A stretch of DNA of 64,000 nt, from positions 124,001-188,000 of the forward strand of contig JARYGU010000007.1 in the NCBI GenBank assembly GCA_033795365.1, in the 5' to 3' direction. Source of the DNA: JARYGU01 sp033795365. Its GTDB lineage: Bacteria; Pseudomonadota; Alphaproteobacteria; Rhizobiales; Rhizobiaceae. The notes under the pieces are model-generated. The model saw only the letters and a program-made list of their open reading frames with translations, did no database searches and was not told where the DNA came from. Made by a program: the position numbers and the translations under genes. Below are positions 24,229-33,191 of this stretch, piece after piece; position 1 is the first letter of the stretch; each line of letters begins with the position of its first letter.

Positions 24229-26496
24229 TTATCGGTGATAATAGCGGGCGTATTCCGGGTAGTAATATTCAGGCGATCCGTAGGCGGGATAGAGTTTCAT
24301 TTCCTCGGTATCGACCTTGTTGAGAATGACGCCGAGACACTTCTCAGCGATCTGTTCGCTTTGCAGTGCCTGCTGCACGACGTCGGTCGCCGTTCTTCCC
24401 CATTCGACCACGAACACGAAGCCGTCCACGCGCGAGGCGATGGCGCGCGCATCGACCACAGGCCCGAGCGGGGGCAGGTCGAGGATCACGTAATGGAAAC
24501 TGGCGTTCACTCCGGCAAGCAAATCGGCCATTCCGGCTGAAGACAGAAGCTCCGAGGAATGCGGTATCCGCCGGGGAACGACGGCAGGCAGGAAGGCGAG
24601 CCTCGTCTTCGGATTGAAGAGAAGCGTGTCGCGCGTGGGCCTGCTGCCCGCAACGGCTTCGACGAGCCCTTCTTCGGCATGGCAGGCGAGCATGCGTGTG
24701 GAGCCGGGATTGCGCAGGTCGGCGTCGATCAGGAGGGTATTGGCGCCCTGGCTTGCCAATAGCTCGGCGAAATTGATGGCGATCGTCGATTTTCCCTCGC
24801 TCGGCAGCACCGAGACGACGCCGATCACCCTGCAAGCCTTTCCGGGAATGCCGAGATCGGCGGCGATCTTCGTGTTGCGCAGCGTTTCGGCGAATGGGGA
24901 AAGCGGATGATCCACGACGTGGCTGGCGATTGGGTGCGCCTTGCGGATGAAGCGCGGCTGGCGGTTGTATTCTCCCGCGTCGATATCGGGCCGGAACGCG
25001 GACGCGTCGAGGCGTGGCGCGATGCCGAGAAATTCCACGCCGAGAATGTTGCGGACCTGGTCTCCGGTCCGCAGGAAACGGTCGCGAAATTCACGGAAGG
25101 CGCCGATCACGCCTCCGGCCGCCGTCCCGGCGATGAGGGCGAGCGCGAAAATGCGCAGGGCCTTCGGATGGCTCGGATCGACGGGAGGGGTGGCGCGGGA
25201 GATGATGCGCGCCTCCGTCACCGGAAAGGACTGCTGTTGCGCGGCCTCCTGATAGCGTTGAAGGAAGGTCTGGTAGAGCGTTCGGTAGGTTTCGGACTCG
25301 CGCTGCAGTTCGCGAAGCTGCACCTGCGTTTCGTTCGCGGAGGTGCTGACGCCGGTGGCCTGTTCGAGATTGCCGGCGAGATTCCTTTCACGCGAACGTG
25401 CGATGTCGCGCTCCGCGCGGTAGCTTTCGGCGATGCGGCCCAGCTCCTCGAACATCAGCCGTTCATATTGACGCCGTTCCGCGCGCAGCCGCATCGCCTG
25501 CTCGTGGCCGGGACCGAGGCGCTCGACGATATCGGCTTCGCGCCGCGACAGGTCGAGGAATTTTTCCCTGAGCGTATTCGAAACCGAATAGTTGAGCATA
25601 TCGGCCATCACGGCATCGCTGCGGCCGTCGCGGATGATCTCCGTGATCTCGTCGTAGCGGGCCTCGGCCTTCGCCGTCTCCGCCCGCGCGCCGATCAGGG
25701 CGCTGTTGAGCTCGGAAAGCTGCTGATCGCTCATCAGCCGGTCGCCGGACGAGAAAAGTCCGTTGTCGGCGCGGAATTTCTGAACCGTCAAATCCGATTC
25801 CAGCGAGCGCCGGCGCAACTCGTCGATGCGCTCCTGCAGCCAGGCGCCGGTGCGGTGCGTCGCGCTGTGGCGGGAGTCGATCTTGTCCGTAAGATAGGCT
25901 TCCGCAAGCGATGCGGTTATGCGTGCCGAAAGATCGGGGGAGGACGACGTGTAGGCGATTTCAATGACGAGCGAGCGGCCCATCCGGGTGATGCTGGTGT
26001 TTCTCCACAGGCGCGAAAGAGCGCTGTGCTGCAAGGCTTCGGGGCGAGCCGGTCCACTGGCTGAAAACCAGCGCAGCACCTGTTGCAGTCCGGCTCCGAT
26101 CAACCCGCTTCTGTTGAAGTCCGGGTCATTCACCAGATCTAGCTCGTCTATCACCGCAAGCCCGATCGCCTCGGATTTCAGGATCTCGATCTGGCTGAGC
26201 ACCGATGCCTCGTCGTCCGGTACGCTGTCGATCGTGGATAGCTGGCCGACGATCGCGCTGTTCTGGCGGTCGATGAGAATTGTCGTGCGGGCGGTGTAGA
26301 GCGGAGTGGCGGCGAGCAAATAGAGAAGTGCTAACAACAGGAAGGCGAGTATGGTGGCCATCAGCACGCGACGCTGCCGCCTGAAAGCGGCAATGATGGT
26401 GTCTAGGTCGATCATGATCTGCGCCGCTTCCGAAGAGGTTGCGTCTTGAAAAGAACCGGCAGTGCGCTCATTGGCGCGATAGTTTCTTTGCAGCAT
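24229..26496 (-). CDS. Wzc/ExoP-type polysaccharide co-polymerase tyrosine autokinase
   Basis: The 755-aa inner-membrane protein has TM1 (44-64), a long periplasmic Wzz domain with coiled coils (65-445) and TM2 (446-467). Its cytoplasmic BY-kinase domain has Walker A VLPSEGKST (563-571), A' LLIDAD (588-593) and Walker B VILDLP (670-675). Eight tyrosines crowd the last 20 residues. It should control chain length and export of the Wzx/Wzy polymer through Tyr phosphorylation. The ATG at 26496 has GAGG upstream. It is transcribed opposite to the synthesis genes. Confidence 0.93.
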   Translation of the reverse strand: MLQRNYRANERTAGSFQDATSSEAAQIMIDLDTIIAAFRRQRRVLMATILAFLLLALLYLLAATPLYTARTTILIDRQNSAIVGQLSTIDSVPDDEASVLSQIEILKSEAIGLAVIDELDLVNDPDFNRSGLIGAGLQQVLRWFSASGPARPEALQHSALSRLWRNTSITRMGRSLVIEIAYTSSSPDLSARITASLAEAYLTDKIDSRHSATHRTGAWLQERIDELRRRSLESDLTVQKFRADNGLFSSGDRLMSDQQLSELNSALIGARAETAKAEARYDEITEIIRDGRSDAVMADMLNYSVSNTLREKFLDLSRREADIVERLGPGHEQAMRLRAERRQYERLMFEELGRIAESYRAERDIARSRERNLAGNLEQATGVSTSANETQVQLRELQRESETYRTLYQTFLQRYQEAAQQQSFPVTEARIISRATPPVDPSHPKALRIFALALIAGTAAGGVIGAFREFRDRFLRTGDQVRNILGVEFLGIAPRLDASAFRPDIDAGEYNRQPRFIRKAHPIASHVVDHPLSPFAETLRNTKIAADLGIPGKACRVIGVVSVLPSEGKSTIAINFAELLASQGANTLLIDADLRNPGSTRMLACHAEEGLVEAVAGSRPTRDTLLFNPKTRLAFLPAVVPRRIPHSSELLSSAGMADLLAGVNASFHYVILDLPPLGPVVDARAIASRVDGFVFVVEWGRTATDVVQQALQSEQIAEKCLGVILNKVDTEEMKLYPAYGSPEYYYPEYARYYHR

Positions 26497-26980
26497 GTTC
26501 ACCTCGGACGGGAGCGCCCGCCGCCGAGGCGTTGCGCCTTCTTCTTCCTGTGATTGCCTGCGGCGCCGGGCACGAAACCGACGCACAAGTTTGGATCACC
26601 CGCAGCGCGAAAGCGGACCGGCTCCGCTTGATGCGCGCGAGCATGCGTTGGAGAAGTGCCGCAAAACTTCCCCTTCCAATGGGTCCTCGGTTATTTCAGA
26701 AGTTGACGCTCAACTTGCGCGCTGGGGCCGTATTCCGGCCCCCGGCTGCTGCACCACCACCCCGAAACCGGGCGCGGTGGATACAAGTTTTTTCGGCGAT
26801 AACTCCCGACATGAAATCACCTGAAGGCGTAATCCTTCCCCGTCCGGCAGCAACTCTGTCGCCGAGCTTGTCCAACAGGTTCAGGATGTTAGCCCTGATA
26901 TGAGTAAATCATGAACGGTTGCATTCCACAATACAATATTAACTTAAAGATGAATTTTAGCGCTGCCTTTAAGACAAGCC
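26497..26980. other. 484-nt leader/intergenic region upstream of the autokinase
   Basis: This region lies between the autokinase start and the aminotransferase stop, both leftward genes. It holds a strong hairpin (26724-26742) and an AT-rich tail near 26900-26970. No protein gene is supported. The length suggests a long, possibly regulated 5' leader for the autokinase. Confidence 0.55.
26724..26742 (-). repeat. Hairpin GGGGCCG-TATTC-CGGCCCC in the autokinase leader
   Basis: A perfect 7-bp GC stem with a 5-nt loop lies about 230 nt before the autokinase ATG. No T-run follows on the minus strand, so it is more likely an RNA structure than a terminator. Confidence 0.5.
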
Positions 26981-28087
26981 TTATCGTGCAAGAGCGTTGT
27001 CGAGCGCTTCCAGGAAATGATCGTTCTCGTCCGGCGAGCCGATGCTGACGCGGATGAAGGTCTCGTAGCCGGGCTGTTTCCACGGCTTCACGATCACGCC
27101 GTCCCGGAGAAGCGCTTCCGCAACGGCCGAGCTCTCCCTTCCGGTATCGAAAAAGAGGAAATTTCCCTTTGAAGGCGCGATCTTCAGTCCCTTGGAGGCA
27201 AGGGCTTCGCCGATCCTCATGCGCTCAGCAACCGCGAGCGCAACCGTCCTTTCCACATGCGCTCTGTCGGAGCGGGCGATGAGACCCGCCGCTTGCGCGA
27301 CCGCATTGGTGTTGAAGGGGGTGCGGGCGCGGTCGAGGAACGTGGTGAGGCCCGGATCGCCGACCAGCCCGAAACCGAGACGCAGACCGGCAAGGCCATA
27401 GGCCTTGGAGAAGGTTCTAAGCACGATCCAGTTCCTGCCCGAGCTTGCGAGCATCTCGGCGGCGGACGGATAATCCTCGCCTGCGGCATATTCCGCATAG
27501 GCTTCGTCCACGACAAGCAGGGTCCGTTCGGGAAGCGCATCGAGGACGCGACGCATTTCTTGAGGCGACAGCCAGCTTCCGACCGGGTTCATCGGATTGG
27601 CGAAGATCACCATTCGGGCGGGCTTTGCCACGGCGGCAACGAGGGCGTCGACGTCGATGGTCAGATTTTCGCGAAGATCGACGCGTTCGACCACGGCGCC
27701 CATCAGCGTCGCATAGTCCTCGTGGAGCGGAAAGGAGGGATAAAGCGTCACGACGTGGTCGCCGGGGCGGAGCACGGTGCGGCAGATCACGGCAATCAGG
27801 TCTTCCGAGCCGTTGCCGAGGATGATCTGTTCCCGGGAAAGCGAGAATTCGCAGGCCAGTGCATCGGCCAGCGCCCGCCCGGACGGATCGGGGTAGAGCC
27901 GGAACAACTCGCCGTCTGCGACGAGGTTTCGCACCTCCGGCGAGGGGCCGAGAGGGTTCTCGTTCGAGCCGAGCTTTGCTATGCGTGCCGGATTGTAACG
28001 CGACTTCACCTCCGCGATGGTGAGGCCTGCATTGTAGGGCGAAAGTGCTGCGATTTCCGGGCGCACGAGCGGAAAGGATTCGGCCAT
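26981..28087 (-). CDS. HisC-like PLP aminotransferase
   Basis: The 368-aa class I/II aminotransferase has the HisC pattern: SNENPLGPSP near residue 41, ANPMNPVG (163-170), D194 and Y197 in VVDEAYAEY, and the PLP lysine K228 in RTFSKAYGLAGLRLGF. HisC paralogues use histidinol-phosphate, aromatic or other amino donors. The ATG at 28087 follows GAGGGG; an earlier TTG is possible. It diverges from a catabolic operon across a HutC-type site, so a catabolic rather than biosynthetic role is inferred. Confidence 0.85.
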   Translation of the reverse strand: MAESFPLVRPEIAALSPYNAGLTIAEVKSRYNPARIAKLGSNENPLGPSPEVRNLVADGELFRLYPDPSGRALADALACEFSLSREQIILGNGSEDLIAVICRTVLRPGDHVVTLYPSFPLHEDYATLMGAVVERVDLRENLTIDVDALVAAVAKPARMVIFANPMNPVGSWLSPQEMRRVLDALPERTLLVVDEAYAEYAAGEDYPSAAEMLASSGRNWIVLRTFSKAYGLAGLRLGFGLVGDPGLTTFLDRARTPFNTNAVAQAAGLIARSDRAHVERTVALAVAERMRIGEALASKGLKIAPSKGNFLFFDTGRESSAVAEALLRDGVIVKPWKQPGYETFIRVSIGSPDENDHFLEALDNALAR

Positions 28088-28148
28088 CGATATGAAACCC
28101 CTCAAGGAATTGCCTTTTCAACGGGCACTGTATTAAGTTGCATGAGAT

Positions 28149-28170
28149 TTGTACATATATGTATAGACAA
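28149..28170. promoter_or_regulatory. HutC-type operator in the divergent aminotransferase/SDR promoter
   Basis: GTATAGAC (28161-28168) fits the HutC-subfamily consensus GT-N-TA-N-AC, within TGTATAGACA. It overlaps a perfect 12-bp palindrome TACATATATGTA (28152-28163). A HutC-family regulator gene lies in the operon that starts here. Confidence 0.6.
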
Positions 28171-28234
28171 CATCGCAAAAAGATGCTGCTATAGGTCAAC
28201 CGCGGCAAACAGCGGATGACAGGGGAATGACCGC

Positions 28235-29008
28235 ATGAATGTTCCGGCACTCTTCGATTTGACGGGAGCGAAGGCGCTCGTCACAGGCGCGAGCCGGGGG
28301 CTTGGCCAGGCGATCGCCGAGGCGCTTGCTTCCGCCGGCGCCGACGTGGCGGTGACCGCGCGCGATGCTGCGTCGCTGTCTGCGACCTGCGAACGGATAG
28401 AGGCGCTCGGCCGCGGCGCGCCCGCCTTTTCCCTGGATGTGCGCGATACGAAGGAAATCGGCCAAACCGTCGAAGCGGCGGCGACGGCGCTCGGTGGCCT
28501 GGACATTCTCGTGAACAACGCCGGTCATGAGGAAATCCGCCCATCGCTGGAGGTGGACGAAGCCCTCTGGGAGCGGATCGTCTCGACCAATCTCAAGGGC
28601 GCGTTCTTCTGCGCGCAGGCGGCAGCGCGGCTGATGGCCGGCAGCGGGCGCGGCGGCGCGATCGTCAATCTGTGCTCGCTCACCTCCTATGTCGGCGTGC
28701 CGACCGCGGTACCTTACGGCTCTTCGAAATCGGGGCTGCTGGGCATGACCCGCGCGCTTGCAGCCGAATGGGCTGGCCTCGGCATTCGCGTCAACGCCAT
28801 TGCGCCCGGCTACTTCCGAACGGGTATGACCGACGTCTTCTATCAGGACGAGGCATGGCAGCAGGCGATGCTCGCCAAGATCCCGCAGCGCCGCTTCGGC
28901 GCTATGGAGGATGTGGCGGGGTCGGTGGTGTTTCTCTCGAGCAGGGCTTCCGCCTATGTCACGGGACATTGCGTTCCGATCGACGGCGGTTACCTGGCGT
29001 CGATCTAG
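28235..29008 (+). CDS. Short-chain dehydrogenase/reductase
   Basis: The 257-aa classical SDR has the cofactor motif TGASRGLG (17-24), NNAG (94-97), and the catalytic Tyr161/Lys165 in YGSSK, ending VPIDGGYLASI. It should oxidise or reduce a secondary alcohol or keto substrate using NAD(P). It is the first gene of the operon, 29 nt before the ABC ATPase gene. With the HisD-like and zinc-dependent dehydrogenases downstream it suggests stepwise oxidation of an imported polyol-like compound. Confidence 0.9.
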   Translation: MNVPALFDLTGAKALVTGASRGLGQAIAEALASAGADVAVTARDAASLSATCERIEALGRGAPAFSLDVRDTKEIGQTVEAAATALGGLDILVNNAGHEEIRPSLEVDEALWERIVSTNLKGAFFCAQAAARLMAGSGRGGAIVNLCSLTSYVGVPTAVPYGSSKSGLLGMTRALAAEWAGLGIRVNAIAPGYFRTGMTDVFYQDEAWQQAMLAKIPQRRFGAMEDVAGSVVFLSSRASAYVTGHCVPIDGGYLASI

Positions 29009-29037
29009 ATCCGGCAGGAATCATGAAGGAAGGTGAA

Positions 29038-30186
29038 ATGCAGGCCGTGGCTTTGCAAGCAGGCGAGGAAGCAAAACCGGAAAAAGCCGGTCCGCCCGCC
29101 GTTTCCGTCAAGGATGTCGGCATGGTATTCAACGGTTTCCACGCCGTGCGCTCGGCATCCTTCAATCTGCCGAAGGGCAAATTCCTGACGATCCTCGGAC
29201 CTTCCGGCTCCGGCAAGACGACGCTCCTGCGGCTGATCGCCGGCTTCCAGCGGCAGACGAGCGGCGAGATCTTCATCAACGGGCAGGCGGTCAGTGCCGT
29301 GCCGCCGCACAAGCGCTCGATCGGCATGGTCTTCCAAAAGCTCGCGCTCTTCCCGCACATGAGCGCGGCGGAGAATGTCGCCTTTCCGCTGAAGATGCGG
29401 CGGCACGATGCCCGCACCATTCCCGAGCGCGTCGAGCGCTACCTCGAGCTCGTGAAGCTCGGGGGGTACGGCGCCCGCCGCGTCCACGAACTCTCCGGCG
29501 GCCAGCAGCAGCGCGTGGCGATTGCCCGGGCCCTTGTTTTCGAACCGGACCTCCTGCTTCTCGACGAGCCGCTTGCGGCGCTGGACCGGAAGCTGCGCGA
29601 GGAAATGCAGCTGGAATTCCGCCGGATCCAGCGCGAACTCGGCGTCACGACGATCAACGTCACCCACGACCAGCGCGAGGCGCTCGTCGTCTCGGATGAA
29701 GTGATCGTGATGGACGGCGGCCGGATCCAGCAGAAGGCGCGGCCTTCCGAAACCTATCGCGCGCCATCGAATTCCTTCGTCGCCAATTTCATCGGCGTGA
29801 CCAATTTCCTGTCCGGCACCGTCCGCTCCGTTTCCGGCCGCGACGTCGATTTCAGCCAGGGCGGAACGAACCTTGTCGGTGCGCTCGGGGATGCCGCCAC
29901 GCCGCCGAAAGCTGGCGCGAGCGTCTCGGGAGCCGTGCGTGCGGAGCAGGTGCGCCTTTCGGCTGCCGCGTCCGCCCCGGCCGGTCTCGACACGGTGCTC
30001 GCCGGCATCGTTTCCGATGCGATCTTCGAGGGGGAGCGCGTGGTCTACGAGGTGACCGTGCCGGCGCTTTCGAACCAGACGCTGCGGGTCTTCGACCACG
30101 ACCCGGTCGGCCATACGCAGTTCGAGCCGGGCGCTGCGGTGCATCTCGGCTGGAATAGAAGGGACGTCCTTGTTTTTCAGAACTAA
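29038..30186 (+). CDS. PotA-type ABC transporter ATPase
   Basis: The 382-aa ATPase has Walker A GPSGSGKT (54-61), Q-loop Q100, signature LSGGQQQ (152-158), Walker B LLLLDEP (172-178) and H210. A C-terminal TOBE-type domain (from about 280) is also present. It matches polyamine/opine-type importers. The ATG at 29038 has GAAGGAAGGTG upstream; an ATG 15 nt earlier is possible. It is followed by the binding-protein gene and two permease genes. Confidence 0.92.
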   Translation: MQAVALQAGEEAKPEKAGPPAVSVKDVGMVFNGFHAVRSASFNLPKGKFLTILGPSGSGKTTLLRLIAGFQRQTSGEIFINGQAVSAVPPHKRSIGMVFQKLALFPHMSAAENVAFPLKMRRHDARTIPERVERYLELVKLGGYGARRVHELSGGQQQRVAIARALVFEPDLLLLDEPLAALDRKLREEMQLEFRRIQRELGVTTINVTHDQREALVVSDEVIVMDGGRIQQKARPSETYRAPSNSFVANFIGVTNFLSGTVRSVSGRDVDFSQGGTNLVGALGDAATPPKAGASVSGAVRAEQVRLSAAASAPAGLDTVLAGIVSDAIFEGERVVYEVTVPALSNQTLRVFDHDPVGHTQFEPGAAVHLGWNRRDVLVFQN

Positions 30187-30222
30187 GCCGGAAAGAGCCG
30201 TCAACCGGCCAACCAGAGGAGA

Positions 30223-31344
30223 ATGGACATGAACGGATCGAAACTGATGTCAATCGCACTGCGGCGCCGCAGCTTTCTGCGCGGCGTGGCCGCCGCCGGC
30301 GGTGCCGCCGGACTTTCCACGCTCGGCGTGCCCCGCGCCTTTGCCCAGGAGCCGGAAAAGCCGAAGGAACTGATCGTGCGCGCCTGGGGCGGAAGCTGGG
30401 TCGACAGCCTGAAGGCGGGCGTTTCCGACACGTTCACCGCCAAGACCGGTATCGCGATCCGCCATGACCTGACGGAAGACAACGAAATCCAGCCCAAGGT
30501 CTGGGCCGCCGTCGCACAGAAGCGCGTACCTCCGATCCATATCAACTGGGATACGACGACCAACGCCACCAAATCCGCCCTGCGCGGTGTGACGGAGGAT
30601 CTTTCGGACCTCTCCAATCTCAAGAACACGACGGAGCTCGCCAAGCCGGTCGGCCTCGACGGTTATCCGATCGTCAACACCTATGGCTATGTCTATGTGC
30701 TTGCCTACAGGCCGGACGCCTTCCCAGATGGTCCGCCGACCTCGTGGAATGCGCTGCTCGATCCGAAGTTCAAGGGCCGCATCGCGCTCTACAACGATGG
30801 CATCGGCTTCCACTTCCCCGCACAGGTAGCGGGCGGCGGCAAGCTCGAGGACATTCCGGGCAACATGCAGCCCGCCTGGGATTTCATCGCCAAGGTGAAG
30901 GAACAGAAGCCGCTTCTCGGCGAGGACCCGGACTTCACCACCTGGTTCCAGAAGGGCGAGATCGACCTTGCCTGCACCATCTCGACCAATGCGCGCGAAG
31001 CCAGGAAGAACGGGATCGAGCTTGCCTGGGTCGTGCCGGAAGAGGGGGCCAAATTCGACACCGACGGCCTCTGGATTCCGAAGGGCCTTCCGGAGAACGA
31101 ACTCTACTGGGCGAAGGAATATATCAATCACGCCCTGACGCTCGAGGCCCAGCAGGTCTGGCTCGACGGCCTCGGCCTGCCGGGCGTCGTGCCCGGCATC
31201 AAGCCGCCCGCAGACCTCGTCAACGATCCGTCCTATCCGACGAAGGAAGAGGATTTCGAACACCTCATCCGCATCTCGTCCAAGGTCCAGGTCGAAAACG
31301 AGAGCGAGTGGTTCGGCAAGTTCAAGGCGATCATGCAGGGCTGA
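30223..31344 (+). CDS. Tat-exported periplasmic binding protein, PotD/SBP family 1-like
   Basis: The 373-aa binding protein has a twin-arginine signal (LRRRSFLRGVAAAGGAAGL, cleavage after AFA near residue 40) and then LIVRAWGGSWVDSLKAGV. This is the start typical of spermidine/putrescine-type binding proteins. Its ligand is unknown. CAGAGGAGA precedes the ATG. A GC-rich hairpin just after the stop probably favours high expression of this gene over the permeases. Confidence 0.9.
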   Translation: MDMNGSKLMSIALRRRSFLRGVAAAGGAAGLSTLGVPRAFAQEPEKPKELIVRAWGGSWVDSLKAGVSDTFTAKTGIAIRHDLTEDNEIQPKVWAAVAQKRVPPIHINWDTTTNATKSALRGVTEDLSDLSNLKNTTELAKPVGLDGYPIVNTYGYVYVLAYRPDAFPDGPPTSWNALLDPKFKGRIALYNDGIGFHFPAQVAGGGKLEDIPGNMQPAWDFIAKVKEQKPLLGEDPDFTTWFQKGEIDLACTISTNAREARKNGIELAWVVPEEGAKFDTDGLWIPKGLPENELYWAKEYINHALTLEAQQVWLDGLGLPGVVPGIKPPADLVNDPSYPTKEEDFEHLIRISSKVQVENESEWFGKFKAIMQG

Positions 31345-31351
31345 TGCCTTT

Positions 31352-31380
31352 GCGCCGCCGTCCTTTCCGGGCGGCGGCGC
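31352..31380 (+). terminator. Post-binding-protein mRNA hairpin
   Basis: GCGCCGCCG and CGGCGGCGC form a perfect 9-bp stem with an 11-nt loop, 8 nt past the binding-protein stop and without a T-run. Such structures stabilise the upstream mRNA or cause partial termination. Confidence 0.6.
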
Positions 31381-31412
31381 CCCGGAAATAAGACAAGCAG
31401 GACGACATATTC

Positions 31413-32357
31413 ATGCGAGCGGCGAGAACTGCCTATCCCGTGACATGGCGCATCATGGATGCGCTCGAGGCCTTCGCGGCCTCCGTCTGGCCGGCGCGCT
31501 TCGGCCGGGCGATCCCGTGGCTGATGCTGGCGCCCGCGCTGCTCCTCGTCGGGCTTCTGGTTCTCGGCCTCGTGCAGATCGGCGATGCCAGCTTGCGCAC
31601 GCTCGATACCTCCACCTTCCTGATGTCCGAGAATTATACGCTCGACAATTACCGCAAGGCGCTGACGGAGAACCTCTTCGCCACGGTCGCCACGCGCAGC
31701 CTCATGGGCTCGCTCGTCGTGACGGTCTGCACCCTGATCCTCGCCTTTCCCTATGCCTATGTGATGGTGCGCACGCCGTCCGCGCTCCTGCGCAAGCTCC
31801 TGCTGATCGCGCTGTTCCTGCCTTTCTTCATCGGGCAGGTGGTTCGCGCCTATGGCTGGCTGATCATTCTCGGCAACCAGGGCATGGTGAACGAGGCGCT
31901 GGGTCTCGTCGGCATTGCGCCGCTGCGGCTGCTCTACAACTATCCGGCCGTTCTCTTCGGTCTCGTCCAATACATGCTGCCCTTCGCCGTGCTGATGCTC
32001 GCACCGGCACTGACGGCCATTCCGGAGGAACTGGAAGCCGCGGCCGGCTCTCTCGGCGCGGACTGGGTTCGCACCTTCGTCCATGTCGTCCTGCCGCTTG
32101 CGCGCCCCGGCCTCGTCGGCGCGGGTCTTGTCGTGCTGACGCTCTCGCTGACCGATTTCGCCATGCCCGCCATTCTCGGCGGCGGCAGCCAGGATTTCAT
32201 CGCCAACGCCATCTACGACCAGTTTTTCCGCACGTCGGACCAGGGGCTCGGCTCGACGCTGGCGCTTCTCCTCGTCGCCGTCGGCTCGCTGCTGGTCGGC
32301 GTCGTCTTCACGCTCTTCGGGGCGGGAACGCTCGCCATGGGGAGGGCGCGCCGATGA
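31413..32357 (+). CDS. ABC transporter permease (PotB-like)
   Basis: The 314-aa permease has six hydrophobic helices and the BPD-type EAA loop EELEAAAGSLGADWVRTFVHV near residue 210. It pairs with the next permease and the upstream ATPase to import the ligand. Its stop overlaps the next start (ATGA). Confidence 0.92.
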   Translation: MRAARTAYPVTWRIMDALEAFAASVWPARFGRAIPWLMLAPALLLVGLLVLGLVQIGDASLRTLDTSTFLMSENYTLDNYRKALTENLFATVATRSLMGSLVVTVCTLILAFPYAYVMVRTPSALLRKLLLIALFLPFFIGQVVRAYGWLIILGNQGMVNEALGLVGIAPLRLLYNYPAVLFGLVQYMLPFAVLMLAPALTAIPEELEAAAGSLGADWVRTFVHVVLPLARPGLVGAGLVVLTLSLTDFAMPAILGGGSQDFIANAIYDQFFRTSDQGLGSTLALLLVAVGSLLVGVVFTLFGAGTLAMGRARR

Positions 32358-33154
32358 CCGCCCCCCTTGGCAAGACCGTATTCCTCTGGACCTTCGTCAT
32401 CGCGGTGCTGATCATGCTCTCGGCGCCGACCGTCGTCGTGCTCGGCGCGTCCTTCACCTCCGGCAACATCATCACTTTCCCGCCGGAGGGGCTGTCGCTC
32501 AAATGGTACGCCAAGATCGCTGGCGCGAGCGATCTCCGGGACGCATTCCTGCGCTCGCTCTATGTCGCGGCAGTCTGCACCGTCGTCGCCATTCCGGTCG
32601 GCACGCTTGCGGGCATAGCGCTTGCGAAATACGCCGTGCGCTTCGAAAAGACGATACAGATCTATCTCCTCCTTCCCTTCACCATTCCGCTGATCGGCTC
32701 AGGCATCGGGCTGATGCTCGTATTCGGGGAAGGGGGCCTGCTCGGGCAGCTCTGGCCCGTCGGCATCGCCTGCTGCGTGATCAACCTGCCCTTCATGATC
32801 TGGGCGGTGACGGCGAGCGCGGCGAGCCTCGATCCGGATCTCGAGCTTGCCGCGGCCAATTGCGGCGCGCCGCCGCTGTCGACCTTCTTCCACGTCACGC
32901 TGCCGGCAGTCATGCCGGGCGTCATCAGCGGCTCGCTCCTGATGTTCATCCTGGCGCTCAACGAGTTCCTGGTGAGCCTGCTTCTCGTCGACGCGCGCAT
33001 CGTGACGCTGCCGGTGCAGATCTACAATTCCATCCGGTCCATCATTACCCCGGACCTTGCGGCGATATCGGTGGTCTTCATCGCCTGTGCATCGTTCGCC
33101 ATCTTCCTGCTCGACAGGCTGGTCGGGCTCGACATCTTTCTCAAATCCAAGTGA
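32354..33154 (+). CDS. ABC transporter permease (PotC-like)
   Basis: The 266-aa permease has six hydrophobic helices and the EAA-loop region LDPDLELAAANCGAPPLSTF. It is translationally coupled to the first permease by a 4-nt overlap. The HisD-like gene begins 37 nt downstream, tying transport to catabolism. Confidence 0.92.
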   Translation: MTAPLGKTVFLWTFVIAVLIMLSAPTVVVLGASFTSGNIITFPPEGLSLKWYAKIAGASDLRDAFLRSLYVAAVCTVVAIPVGTLAGIALAKYAVRFEKTIQIYLLLPFTIPLIGSGIGLMLVFGEGGLLGQLWPVGIACCVINLPFMIWAVTASAASLDPDLELAAANCGAPPLSTFFHVTLPAVMPGVISGSLLMFILALNEFLVSLLLVDARIVTLPVQIYNSIRSIITPDLAAISVVFIACASFAIFLLDRLVGLDIFLKSK

Positions 33155-33191
33155 CGGACCGGCGCTCGCCGGCAAGCTCAGGGAACACGCA

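Noticed and set aside
26981..28087. Reading the HisC-like gene as part of histidine biosynthesis
   Set aside because: No his biosynthesis genes are nearby and it diverges from a catabolic operon across a HutC-type site.
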